From contig CP134874.1 of NCBI GenBank assembly GCA_037318855.1, positions 310,598 through 374,597 of the forward strand: a DNA stretch of 64,000 bases, given 5' to 3'. This document shows positions 44,829 through 52,716 of the stretch, in pieces; positions within the stretch are counted from its first letter, which is position 1; each line of letters opens with the position of its first letter. The notes beneath the pieces were generated by a model. It worked only from the letters and a program-made list of their open reading frames with translations, was not told where the DNA came from and searched no databases. This DNA comes from Candidatus Sedimenticola sp. (ex Thyasira tokunagai). GTDB lineage: Bacteria; Pseudomonadota; Gammaproteobacteria; Chromatiales; Chromatiaceae. Position numbers and translations under genes: made by a program.

Positions 44829-45416
44829 TTAGGCTTTTTTTGTAGCCTTTTTGCGTGGTGTCACCTTTCTTGGTCGCAGTGCTGCTCTCTTCTTGGCGGC
44901 AGCCTTTTTCTTCGGAGCCGCCTTCCTTTTAACAGTAGCCTTTTTCTTCGGTGCTGCTTTCCTTTTAACAGCTGCCTTTTTCTTCGGCGCTGCCTTCTTC
45001 TTAGCCGCCGTCTTTCTCTTCGGCGCCGCTTTCTTCTTAGCTGCCGTCTTTCTCTTCGGCGCCGCTTTCTTCTTAGCTGCCGTCTTTCTCTTCGGCGCCG
45101 CTTTCTTCTTAGCTGCCGCCTTTCTCTTCGGAGCTGCTTTTTTCTTAGCTGCCGTCTTTCTCTTCGGCGCTGCTTTCTTCTTAGCTGCCGTCTTTCTCTT
45201 CGGAGCTGCTTTCTTCTTAGCTACTGCCTTTCTCTTCGGAGCTGCTTTCTTTTTAGTGACAGCCTTTTTCTTTGTAGCTACCTTCTTTTTAGTAGCCACT
45301 TTTTTCTTCGAAACTACCTTCTTCCTAGCTGGTGCTTTCTTCTTTGCGGTGCTTTTTTTACTGGCGGTAACTTTCTTTTTAGCTACCGTCTTCTTTGCAG
45401 CTTTCTTAATGGCCAT
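44829..45416 (-). CDS. AlgP/histone-H1-like Lys/Ala-repeat protein
   Basis: 195 residues, almost entirely Lys, Ala, Pro, Arg and Thr. Residues about 55-180 are some ten copies of a 12-residue unit, AAKKKAAPKRKT and variants, encoded by a 36-bp tandem repeat. This is the AlgP (AlgR3)/histone-H1-like architecture; in Pseudomonas AlgP affects alginate gene expression and binds DNA, and similar basic tails also occur in phasin-like proteins. Nucleoid association or polyanion binding is likely. The tandem DNA repeat should vary in copy number between strains. Single gene converging on ilvA. Confidence 0.85.
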   Translation of the reverse strand: MAIKKAAKKTVAKKKVTASKKSTAKKKAPARKKVVSKKKVATKKKVATKKKAVTKKKAAPKRKAVAKKKAAPKRKTAAKKKAAPKRKTAAKKKAAPKRKAAAKKKAAPKRKTAAKKKAAPKRKTAAKKKAAPKRKTAAKKKAAPKKKAAVKRKAAPKKKATVKRKAAPKKKAAAKKRAALRPRKVTPRKKATKKA

Positions 45417-45712
45417 CGCTCCCCCTCCATACTCAGTATGCTAAGTCAAGTTTGAGTATAATTAAGTATTATAAAAAATCCAGTAAATAAAGGCTTTTTT
45501 CGCTGTTAGATGACTGTTTTTACGTGAAAAATAGTGTTTTTCATAGTGTGGCCCGGGTTAGATTGCGTGAGGGTGGGTGTAGTTATGACTTGTATTGATA
45601 AGTGCTGCACTGCAGTTTTCACAGTGTTGCCGCCGCTAATGTTTACGGTGCCGGCCTATTTATTCTGTGACTTCACAGTTAGGTGTGCGGCATAGATATC
45701 GTTATTTCCTTT

Positions 45713-45836
45713 ACTGGTTCTTCACTATGTTCCTGTTCCACGCAATTATCATCATCTCTGCAGGAGCGGCGCCCCGCCGCGATGAACGTTGCACAGTCCT
45801 GCGAGATTCCATCGCGCCGAGGGCGGCGCTCCTACA
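45713..45836. repeat. Long dispersed repeat, GTAGGAGC family copy 5 (inverted twin of 59412-59536)
   Basis: The 124 bp from ACTGGTTCTTCACTATGTTC to GGCGGCGCTCCTACA match the reverse complement of 59412-59536 with only three differences (two substitutions and one base of length). Contains two opposed GC-rich arms with the GCAGGAGCGGCGCC start. It lies within the 448-base gap 45417-45864, which otherwise shows no gene. Confidence 0.9.
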
Positions 45837-45864
45837 TCACGGGTGCAGGCTGTGTGGAACAGGA

Positions 45865-46479
45865 CTATTGTGCAGAGCCATTTTTCCTTTTATGAAATAG
45901 TTGGAGACCTGCCTCTGTTATCACCCCTTGCAATGGCACATCCCACGCATCTTTCCTGAGATTTTTTACCTGTTGGCATTCGTGAGCCAGGCCGATGAGT
46001 GCAGGTCGTCGCCAATATTTATGGTGGTGCAGATAGGAGAGAGTGCGGTCATAGTAACCACCGCCCATGCCAAGACGATTTCCCTCTCCATCGAAGGCGA
46101 CCAGTGGCAGGTATATCAGATCAAGAGCCCACGGAAGGACCGGTTTTCTTCTATTGATATTGGGTTCGGGAATACCAAAGCGATTGGAGATAAGGTCATC
46201 TCCCTTTCTGAATTCTGCAAACCAGAGCGTATTGTGCAGTGCAGGCCGCAGGACCGGTAGATAGACTCTCTTTCCGTAGCCCATAGCTCGTTCAATCAGC
46301 GGCGAGGTGTCGAGTTCGCCATCGGCAGAGAGATAGAATGCGATTCGCTTGCCGTTTTGAAAGTGTCGAGAGGTTGCGGCGTGTTGCGCCACAATACGGC
46401 TGTGCTGTTGATGCTGTTGTGGCGTAAGAGCGCGCCGCAGGTGACGTATTTTACTTCTTAGTTGTTTTGAGTCGTGCAT
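45865..46479 (-). CDS. fthC: 5-formyltetrahydrofolate cyclo-ligase
   Basis: 204 residues from the ATG at 46479; the longer frame to 46554 overlaps the 6S RNA and is not credible. The enzyme converts 5-formyl-THF to 5,10-methenyl-THF using ATP. Conserved parts: LRSKIRHLRRALTP at the start, FYLSADGELDTSPLI, and the active-site loop RLGMGGGYYDRTLSY (about 135-149). It follows ssrS, the arrangement ssrS-ygfA of enteric bacteria, and is likely processed from the same transcript. The folate link to the nearby glycine cleavage genes is metabolic as well as positional. Confidence 0.93.
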   Translation of the reverse strand: MHDSKQLRSKIRHLRRALTPQQHQQHSRIVAQHAATSRHFQNGKRIAFYLSADGELDTSPLIERAMGYGKRVYLPVLRPALHNTLWFAEFRKGDDLISNRFGIPEPNINRRKPVLPWALDLIYLPLVAFDGEGNRLGMGGGYYDRTLSYLHHHKYWRRPALIGLAHECQQVKNLRKDAWDVPLQGVITEAGLQLFHKRKNGSAQ

Positions 46480-46499
46480 CTGCCGCCGTGAAAATGATG

Positions 46500-46688
46500 A
46501 GACACCCCCCGCCTGTGCCGTCGCAGACCATCGTTCTTGAACCGGTAGGTTCAAGTGGGAACAGCCGGGGCGCCTAAGGCTTTCCGCTCAAGGCGGACAT
46601 GCACACTGGCGCGTCCTTTGTGTACCCGGGGTATCAATTAGGCTCAAGAAAATACCCGGTCTACTTACGAACACCGCAGGGAGTGTCT
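46500..46688 (-). ncRNA. ssrS: 6S RNA
   Basis: About 189 nt. The ends pair: GACACTCCC at the 5' end (46687-46679) with GGGGGGTGTC at the 3' end (46510-46501). Conserved 6S words are seen in order: TCTTGAGCC, GTGTGCATGTCCGC, GCGGAAAGCCTTAGGCGCC, CACTTGAACCT and GGTTCAAG, giving the long helix with a central bubble that mimics an open promoter and holds RNA polymerase-sigma70. It lies between zapA and the cyclo-ligase gene as in enterics. A TATTAG -10 sits at 46697-46692. Confidence 0.95.
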
Positions 46689-46721
46689 GTACTAATAGGC
46701 TAGCGCCAATTACTTGTGGCG

Positions 46722-47036
46722 TCAAAGGTCCAGTTGGTTTTCTTGACTTAGCGCAATGTCTATTTTGGCCTGGATTGTTTGCAGACGCTTGTTAATGCCA
46801 CCGTCACTAGTGGTTTTAACAGACTGCTGATCGAGGAGTTCATGGGCCAGATTCAAGGCAGCCATTACCGCTATGCGATCAGTACCGATTACCTTGCCAC
46901 TGGCACGAATCTCCCGCATCTTCTGATCCAGCAGGCGGGCAGAGGAGATAAGGCTGCTCTCTTCGTCTGAGGCGCAGGCTATGCGGTACTCTTTGTCGAG
47001 GATGCGTACATTAATCGGAAGAGTGTTTTCGCTCAC
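46722..47036 (-). CDS. zapA: Cell division protein ZapA
   Basis: 104 residues, the usual size. ZapA stabilises FtsZ rings by cross-linking filaments. The N-terminal globular part reads INVRILDKEYRIACASDEESSLISSARLLDQKM, and a long C-terminal helix (about 55-104) should form the tetramerising coiled coil (DRIAVMAALNLAHELLDQQ). It overlaps the upstream coiled-coil gene by four bases (ATGA) and precedes ssrS, the enteric order. Confidence 0.95.
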   Translation of the reverse strand: MSENTLPINVRILDKEYRIACASDEESSLISSARLLDQKMREIRASGKVIGTDRIAVMAALNLAHELLDQQSVKTTSDGGINKRLQTIQAKIDIALSQENQLDL

Positions 47037-47266
47037 GAGTTGGCTTCCATCGATTTCAGTCGGGTGATCATCGCCTCAACGCGGTTGCGTGCAAGCTCTG
47101 TTTTTTCTATCAGCTCAGCCCTCTCATCAAGCAGTTCACTCTGCCTGCTGCGAAGCCCCCGGTTTTCCTGTTTCAGCAGGTCGAGGGTATGGATCAGCTG
47201 ATCCACGCGAACTTCGAGCGACTTCAGTTCCAACTCTGAGGTTTGTTGTTGGTCTTCACTGTTCAT
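47033..47266 (-). CDS. TIGR02449-type coiled-coil protein (ZapB-like)
   Basis: 77 residues from the ATG at 47266, with GGA four bases before; an upstream ATG at 47311 has no ribosome site. Nearly the whole protein is a heptad-patterned helix (LELKSLEVRVDQLIHTLDLLKQENRGLRSR...). Proteins of this family are found directly upstream of zapA in many gammaproteobacteria and are thought to have a ZapB-like role in division. The stop overlaps the zapA start, supporting coupled translation. Confidence 0.85.
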   Translation of the reverse strand: MNSEDQQQTSELELKSLEVRVDQLIHTLDLLKQENRGLRSRQSELLDERAELIEKTELARNRVEAMITRLKSMEANS

Positions 47267-47374
47267 ACCGTCCAATATAGAGCTACCCACCCTATGGGTC
47301 AACGGTATCAATCGCGCATTGCACTCTCTTCTTGGGTATTATTGCGTCATTGTTGGAAATGGATGAAGTATGCG

Positions 47375-47929
47375 ATGTCGGAAATCCCCCTGAATTATGA
47401 ACGAGTGGAGCGTCAACTGGCTTCCGCCGATATAGAGTTGGGTGCAGCAGAGGTGCATGGTGTGCTCTGCGGCTTGCTCTGCAGCGGGTATGAGGATGCC
47501 CAGGCCTGTTGGTATGGTGAGCTATTCACCGCCAACAGTGATGGGGATCTGTTGGAGCAGGAGTGCAGGGCTTCTCTGGACCAGCTCGGCAGGGAGACAG
47601 AGGATGCCATTGGCGGTCCCGGCCTGGGCTTTACCCCCTTTCTACCCGATGACACGGTTTCATTGCGGCAGCGTGCCACGGCAGTCAGCGAGTGGTGTCA
47701 GGGCTTCCTTTATGGCGTTGGGCTTGCCGGTGTAGCGCCTGGACAGCAACTCTCTGATGAGACCAGTGAAGCACTAAACGATTTTGCCGAGATCAGTCGT
47801 ATGGATACGCAATCTCTGGAAGAGAGTGAAGAGGAGGAGGATGCCCTCATAGAGATCACCGAATTCCTTTGGGTGGCTGCCATGCTGGTTCATGGAGAGC
47901 GGGTGCCGGATCCATCGGAGCGATCATGA
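47375..47929 (+). CDS. ygfB: YgfB/YecA (UPF0149) family protein
   Basis: 184 residues from the ATG at 47375 (GGATGAAG before it; an ATG at 47363 is also possible). The family pattern is present: NYERVERQLASADIELGAAEVHGVLCGLLC near the start, and WCQGFLYGVGLAG near the middle, with a Glu-rich stretch before the C-terminal FLWVAAMLVHGE. In P. aeruginosa YgfB represses alpA and affects ampDh3 and lysis; general function is unclear. It is divergent from zapA and overlaps pepP by ATGA, starting the ygfB-pepP-ubiH-ubiI operon. Confidence 0.92.
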   Translation: MSEIPLNYERVERQLASADIELGAAEVHGVLCGLLCSGYEDAQACWYGELFTANSDGDLLEQECRASLDQLGRETEDAIGGPGLGFTPFLPDDTVSLRQRATAVSEWCQGFLYGVGLAGVAPGQQLSDETSEALNDFAEISRMDTQSLEESEEEEDALIEITEFLWVAAMLVHGERVPDPSERS

Positions 47930-49233
47930 ATAACGCTGAATTCAAACGTCGTCGTCGTCAGTTGATGCGGATGATGGGGGAGGGCAGCATTGCCATACTG
48001 CCGTCAGCACCGGTTGCCAGGCGCAACAGGGATGTGGACTACAGTTACCGGCCTGACAGTGATTTTTATTACATCACCGGTTTTTCAGAGCCCTACTCGG
48101 TTGCCGTTCTGATCCCCGGGCGTGAGCATGCGGAGTATGTGCTTTTCTGTCGTGAACGTGATCCTGAGAAAGAGGTGTGGGACGGTACCCGTGCAGGCCA
48201 GGAGGGGGCGCAGATAATATACGGAGCGGACGACTCATTCCCCATCGGTGACTTGAATGACATTCTGCCGAGAATGCTGGAGCAGTGTGAACGGGTTTTC
48301 TACGCTATGGGTTGCAACCCTGAGCTGGATAAGCAGATGTCAGAGTGGATCAACGGTATCCGCACTCACTCTCGCGCCGGAAGTCACGGCCCGTTGGAGT
48401 TCATTGCTCTCGATCACTATCTCCATGATATGCGACTGTATAAGAGTCGCTCGGAGATTTCGGCAATGCGTAAGGCGGCGCAGATTTCGTCACGTGCCCA
48501 TAAGCGGGCGATGAAGTTCTGCCGTCCCGGGCTGATGGAGTGGCAGCTTGAGGCAGAGATAAATTATGAATGTGCAAAGGCTGGTGCGCTGCACCAGGCC
48601 TATCCGGCCATTGTGGGTGGCGGTGCCAATGGTTGTGTACTGCACTACATTGAAAATAGTGATGATTTGAAGGAGGGGGAGCTGTTACTTATCGACGCCG
48701 GTTGTGAGTATCAGCTCTACGCCTCCGACATCACACGCACCTTTCCCATCAGTGGCACCTTCTCTCCTGAGCAGAGGGCGCTATATGAGCTGGTACTGGC
48801 GGCACAGTATGCAGCGATCGAAAAGGTCAGGCCGGGTAACCACTGGAACGATCCCCATGAGGCAGCAGTTAAAGTGATCACCAAGGGATTGGTGGAGTTG
48901 GGCATACTGAAGGGGCGGGTACCGACACTGATAAAGAACGAGGGTTACAAAAAATACTATATGCACCGTACCGGCCACTGGCTGGGAATGGATGTGCATG
49001 ATGTGGGCGACTACAAGATCGATGGTGAGTGGCGGCTGCTTGAGCCCGGCATGGCGCTGACCATTGAGCCGGGCCTCTATATACCGGCAGGCTCAAAGGG
49101 TGTAGCCAAAAAATGGTGGAATATAGGCATCCGTATCGAAGATGATCTTGTGGTTACCAAAGAGGGGTACGACATCCTCAGCAAGAATGCACCGAAAACG
49201 GTGGCGGAGATCGAGGCGTTGATGGCGAGGTGA
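47926..49233 (+). CDS. pepP: Xaa-Pro aminopeptidase
   Basis: 435 residues from the ATG that overlaps the ygfB stop (ATGA). It removes N-terminal residues before proline. The pita-bread fold's five metal ligands are seen in order: the Asp of LLIDAGCEYQLYASDITRTF (two Asp), the His of HRTGHWLGMDVHD, the Glu of TIEPGLYI and the Glu of GIRIEDDLVV. The N-terminal domain has DFYYITGFSEPYSVAVLIPG. Length matches E. coli PepP (441). Followed by 354 bases of repeats before ubiH. Confidence 0.96.
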   Translation: MNNAEFKRRRRQLMRMMGEGSIAILPSAPVARRNRDVDYSYRPDSDFYYITGFSEPYSVAVLIPGREHAEYVLFCRERDPEKEVWDGTRAGQEGAQIIYGADDSFPIGDLNDILPRMLEQCERVFYAMGCNPELDKQMSEWINGIRTHSRAGSHGPLEFIALDHYLHDMRLYKSRSEISAMRKAAQISSRAHKRAMKFCRPGLMEWQLEAEINYECAKAGALHQAYPAIVGGGANGCVLHYIENSDDLKEGELLLIDAGCEYQLYASDITRTFPISGTFSPEQRALYELVLAAQYAAIEKVRPGNHWNDPHEAAVKVITKGLVELGILKGRVPTLIKNEGYKKYYMHRTGHWLGMDVHDVGDYKIDGEWRLLEPGMALTIEPGLYIPAGSKGVAKKWWNIGIRIEDDLVVTKEGYDILSKNAPKTVAEIEALMAR

Positions 49234-49285
49234 TGCTTGGTTATCTTCTGGGTTCAGTCGGTAGTGGAAAAGCAGAGTAAATATT

Positions 49286-49562
49286 GGCCGAGAAAAGATG
49301 CAAATGAACGCAAGTAGGTAACTATTCGGTTGGCACATACCGCGCTTATCATCAGGCAGTTGCTCCAGGAATAGCATAAATTCATCCGTGAAGCTTACTT
49401 TGGCATTCATGCCAAAGATATTCATTCCACGACTGCCTGATGATAAGCACTCAGTGCTAAAAATTGAGGTGGTGCTAAATTGTAACCATGTCAGCATAAT
49501 CCCAGTGTCCAGAGGTTCCTGGGAGTAATATTTGCGTTCATCCGCGTTTATTTCCGGCTAAT
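49286..49562. repeat. Nested repeat: long hairpin between two GCGTTCATTT-type half-repeats
   Basis: A perfect 16-bp inverted repeat CTTATCATCAGGCAGT (49345-49360) / ACTGCCTGATGATAAG (49432-49447) encloses an inner TTTGGC-ATTCAT-GCCAAA hairpin. It lies between GGCCGAGAAAAGATGCAAATGAACGC (49286-49311) and TTTGCGTTCATCCGCGTTTATTTCCGGC (49533-49560), which resemble the arms of the repeat at 23646-23748. The gap 49234-49587 has no gene. Confidence 0.65.
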
Positions 49563-49587
49563 TACTTAAAGTGTGGTTGAGTAAGTG

Positions 49588-50811
49588 ATGAAAACCGATT
49601 TTGACCTGATAATTATCGGCGGCGGCATGGTGGGCGCGAGCCTCGCCCGCGCACTGGCGGCTACCGATCTGCGTATTGCCGTGGTAGAAGCGAAGCCTGC
49701 CGATGCGGCGGGTCAGCCCAGCTACGACGACCGTGCCATTGCCCTCGCTTACGGCACCCGCCTGATACTGGAGGGGATAGGTGTCTGGCCCGCCCTGGAA
49801 CCCGAGGTCGAGGCGATACGCCATATTCACGTCTCTGATCGTGGGCGTTTCGGCTTTACCCGACTCGACCACAAAGCGCATGGGATCGATGCCCTGGGTT
49901 ATGTTGCCACGGCTCACTCCCTGGGGCAGGTGCTGCTAAAGGGGCTGGAACAACAGCCTAATCTGCAACTCTTCTGCCCAGCCAAACTGGAAGGATTTTC
50001 TGTTTTGGCCGATCATGCTGAGGCACAGATCACTGTCGATGGCGCAAGCCATACACTGCAGAGTAAGTTATTGGTGGCCGCGGATGGCGTTAACTCCATT
50101 GTGCGTGAGAGTCTGGATATTGAGCTTAAGGAGTGGGGCTATGGCCAGACCGCTGTGATCAGTAACCTGACCCCGGGCGGTGAGTGCAGGGGCGTTGCCT
50201 ACGAACGCTTCACCGATGCCGGTCCCATGGCCATGCTGCCCCTTACCGAGGAGCGCTATGGTCTGGTATGGACGTTGGACGATGAAGATGTCGATGAGGT
50301 GATGGCGCTGGATGAGACGGCTTTTCTGCAGCGTGTCCAAAGCCGTTTCGGTAATCGCCTGGGAGAGTTGCAGCGGGCCGGTCGGCGCTCTTGCTACCCT
50401 CTGAAACTGGTGCGGGCTGTCGAGCACGTACGTCCCCGAGTGGCGCTGATCGGTAATGCCGCCCATGCTGTCCATCCCATCACCGGCCAGGGTTTTAATC
50501 TCGGTATTCGTGATGTTGCTGTACTGGCCGATTTGCTGGTGGATGCAAACAACAGTGGTGCTGACCTGGGTTCCCTAACGGTACTGGAGAGCTATGCGCG
50601 TTGGCGTAATCGCGATCAGCAGGCGGTGGCGCTGATGACAGACGGCCTAGTACGTCTTTTTACCAATCCGCTGCTGCCGGTGCGTCTGTTGCGCAACCTT
50701 GGAATGGTGGCTCTTGATTTGATGCCTGGTCCCAAGCATTTGCTGACACGCCAGTTTATGGGGCTCAACGGTCGCCTGCCGAGACTCTCACGAGGACGCC
50801 CCCTTGTCTGA
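49588..50811 (+). CDS. ubiH: 2-octaprenyl-6-methoxyphenol hydroxylase
   Basis: 407 residues from the ATG at 49588 (a GTG three bases earlier is also in frame). A flavin monooxygenase of aerobic ubiquinone synthesis that hydroxylates ring C1. FAD motifs: IIGGGMVGASLA (about 7-18), the DG motif VAADGVNSIVRE, and GNAAHAVHPITGQGFNLGIRD (about 290-310). It is followed with a six-base overlap by a second UbiH/UbiI-family gene. The pairing ubiH-ubiI downstream of pepP is the enteric order. Separated from pepP by a repeat-filled gap, so it may have its own promoter. Confidence 0.93.
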   Translation: MKTDFDLIIIGGGMVGASLARALAATDLRIAVVEAKPADAAGQPSYDDRAIALAYGTRLILEGIGVWPALEPEVEAIRHIHVSDRGRFGFTRLDHKAHGIDALGYVATAHSLGQVLLKGLEQQPNLQLFCPAKLEGFSVLADHAEAQITVDGASHTLQSKLLVAADGVNSIVRESLDIELKEWGYGQTAVISNLTPGGECRGVAYERFTDAGPMAMLPLTEERYGLVWTLDDEDVDEVMALDETAFLQRVQSRFGNRLGELQRAGRRSCYPLKLVRAVEHVRPRVALIGNAAHAVHPITGQGFNLGIRDVAVLADLLVDANNSGADLGSLTVLESYARWRNRDQQAVALMTDGLVRLFTNPLLPVRLLRNLGMVALDLMPGPKHLLTRQFMGLNGRLPRLSRGRPLV

Positions 50812-52024
50812 AAACAGCCTATTGAAAGTTGATATTGTGGTTGCCGGTGGCGGCATGGTGGGCGGTGCTCTTGCCTGCGCCCTGGGACAGCAGGGTTTTC
50901 GTGTGGCCGTTATTGAGCTGCGAGAGCCAAAGCCGGATTGGCCTAAGAATGAGGTTGATTTGCGGGTGTCGGCACTGACCCGGGCATCCCAGCGGATTTT
51001 GCAAAACCTGGGTGCTTGGAAGCGTATGGAGTCGATGAGGATTACTCCATACCAGGAGATGCAGGTTTGGGATGCCACGGGGAGCGGGGCGATCCATTTT
51101 GATGCTGCCTCTGTGGGTGAGCCCGACCTGGGGCATATTGTCGAGAACCGGGTGACTCAGCTCGCCCTGTGGGAGCGTCTGGCAGCGCTCGATAGTGTGG
51201 TTCGCCTCTGCCCGGATGCCATTAAGCAGATCGACATGGAGAGTAATGTCTCTACCCTTGTGCTGGGGAGCGGGCGCAGGATTCAATTTGAACTGCTGGT
51301 GGGTGCCGAAGGAGCCAACTCTCCGGTACGGGAGATGCTTGGCATCACCTCCAGTGGCTGGGCGCACAACCAAAATGCCATTGTTGCCACCATTCAACCT
51401 GAGCGGCACCACAATGAGGTTGCCAGGCAGCGTTTTATGGCTACAGGGCCGCTCGCTTTTCTGCCTATTGAAGGTGGTTCCTGCTCAATTGTCTGGACTA
51501 CCACCCCTAAAGAGGCGGAGCGCCTGATGGCCCTCGATGATGAGCTGTTTTGCCTGGAGTTGACTGAGGCAAGCGAGTCGATGCTGGGGCAGGTGACCCA
51601 TGTTGGTCCCCGGGCTGCCTTCCCGCTACGGCTGCGTAATGCCGATCATTATGTACTGCCCGGACTGGCTCTGGTTGGTGATGCCGCCCACGGTATCCAC
51701 CCACTGGCGGGGCAGGGAGTCAATCTGGGCTTTCTGGATGCGGCGGTTCTCGCCGATGTGCTGGTCGATGCGCGGGAAAGTGGGCGCCCGATTGGCTCTA
51801 TGGCGACTTTGAGGCGTTACGAACGTGCACGCAAGGGCGCCAATCTGAGTATGCTGGGGGCGATGGATGCCTTCAAGCGCTTGTTCAGCAACAACAATCC
51901 ACCGCTGACCTTGCTGCGCAACCTCGGCCTCAACTTGGCGAACGCTTCGGGACCGATGAAATATGCAGTGATTCGTCGCGCGATGGGGTTGATAGGTGAG
52001 CTTCCCTCTTTGGCAAAGCGCTAA
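50804..52024 (+). CDS. ubiI: UbiI/VisC-type ubiquinone biosynthesis hydroxylase
   Basis: 406 residues with a TTG start overlapping the ubiH stop by eight bases and a GAGGA Shine-Dalgarno before it. It carries the same flavin monooxygenase motifs as UbiH: VVAGGGMVGGALACAL, GAEGANSPVRE and GDAAHGIHPLAGQGVNLGFLDA. In E. coli the gene at this position (visC/ubiI) makes the C5 hydroxylation of ubiquinone. A single-chain UbiF substitute is not needed because coq7 is present in the window. A mobile-element-like repeat begins exactly at its stop codon. Confidence 0.92.
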   Translation: MSENSLLKVDIVVAGGGMVGGALACALGQQGFRVAVIELREPKPDWPKNEVDLRVSALTRASQRILQNLGAWKRMESMRITPYQEMQVWDATGSGAIHFDAASVGEPDLGHIVENRVTQLALWERLAALDSVVRLCPDAIKQIDMESNVSTLVLGSGRRIQFELLVGAEGANSPVREMLGITSSGWAHNQNAIVATIQPERHHNEVARQRFMATGPLAFLPIEGGSCSIVWTTTPKEAERLMALDDELFCLELTEASESMLGQVTHVGPRAAFPLRLRNADHYVLPGLALVGDAAHGIHPLAGQGVNLGFLDAAVLADVLVDARESGRPIGSMATLRRYERARKGANLSMLGAMDAFKRLFSNNNPPLTLLRNLGLNLANASGPMKYAVIRRAMGLIGELPSLAKR

Positions 52025-52188
52025 GGAGCCTCTGAATGAATCTGGACGAAGCAAATTGGGGATCAGAATTCGTCGATTTGAGGCGTTAATCGCACGTAAT
52101 AGCTGGCTATTGCGAAGATTAACAACGAAAAAGCGGCGGATTCTGGCCCCAAGATGCGAGTTCACGATTCGTTCAGAGGCTCCCTAAG
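52022..52188. mobile_element. MITE-like element of the GGAGCCTCTGA family, copy 2
   Basis: Left end TAAGGAGCCTCTGAATGAATC and right end GATTCGTTCAGAGGCTCCCTAA are inverted repeats with one or two mismatches over about 19 bases. The first three bases are the ubiI stop codon. 167 bp, no ORF. A related composite element is at 15741-15958. Confidence 0.75.
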
Positions 52189-52374
52189 TGATGGATCGTT
52201 TTTTGTGGGAGCGGCATCTTTCTGTTACGACTGACTGCATTGCCGGCAGCTGTTTGGTTGAATTAACCGCCACCATCCGGTTGGGACGACCCGCCCATAA
52301 AATTCACCCTATGGTCTATAGATAACCACCTGTGTGACCTGCTGTCCGCCTGTGAATAAGAACAGAGAAAAATC

Positions 52375-52404
52375 TTGGCAACTACCCTGTGTGGCCTGTA
52401 TATT
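52375..52404 (+). promoter_or_regulatory. Promoter of the riboswitch-gcv operon
   Basis: TTGGCA (52375-52380) and TATATT (52399-52404) with an 18-base spacer, predicting a start near 52411, just before the first glycine aptamer. Confidence 0.6.
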
Positions 52405-52423
52405 CCGACTTTCAATCCAATCC

Positions 52424-52604
52424 CTCGTGGGAGAGACCGGCTGAGTCAGCCGGCGCCGAAGGCGCAAACCGTCCGGAATCGCTCAGGCAGAAGGACCACG
52501 GGGTGGGGGTGTACCCGGATTGACTCTGGAGAGCGGCCATAGCGCCCACCGACGGGGCAGAGGCGACAATATGTCGGCTTCAAACTCTCAGGTTTTGGAC
52601 AGAG
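52424..52604 (+). promoter_or_regulatory. Tandem glycine riboswitch
   Basis: Two aptamers in series, as in the gcvT-type riboswitch. Aptamer 1 (about 52424-52505) shows CGTGGGAGAGACCGGCTG...GGCGCCGAAGGCGC...CTCAGGCAGAAGGACCACGG. Aptamer 2 (about 52521-52604) shows ACTCTGGAGAGC...GCCCACCGACGGGGC...AACTCTCAGGTTTTGGACAGAG. They share GGAGAG, GCCGAAGG/ACCGACGG and CTCAGG cores. A terminator hairpin directly follows, so glycine should turn on gcvT-H-PA-PB expression. Confidence 0.96.
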
Positions 52605-52645
52605 GGGCGGCGCGAGACGTTAGTGTCTTGCGCCGCCCTTTTTTT
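52605..52645 (+). terminator. Riboswitch expression-platform terminator
   Basis: GGGCGGCGC-G-AGAC-GTTAGT-GTCT-T-GCGCCGCCC then seven T. A long stem that would end transcription 71 bases before gcvT when glycine is low. Confidence 0.92.
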
Positions 52646-52716
52646 GTCTGCATCTGAATCAGGCGCTTGCGCTCCGTGCCGGTATGGGGCAGGGATTCAG
52701 GTTATCGGGAGTCAGT

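Noticed and set aside
44829..45416. Regular 36-bp repeats that could be taken for a CRISPR array
   Set aside because: The units are directly adjacent without spacers, in frame, and encode a continuous basic protein.
44851..45444. A 197-codon plus-strand open frame rich in Phe, Ala and Leu
   Set aside because: It is the exact antisense of the Lys/Ala repeat gene; the frame stays open only because the 36-bp repeat is periodic, and the product is implausible.
46480..46554. Longer start for the formyl-THF cyclo-ligase
   Set aside because: The extension would translate the 3' part of the 6S RNA.
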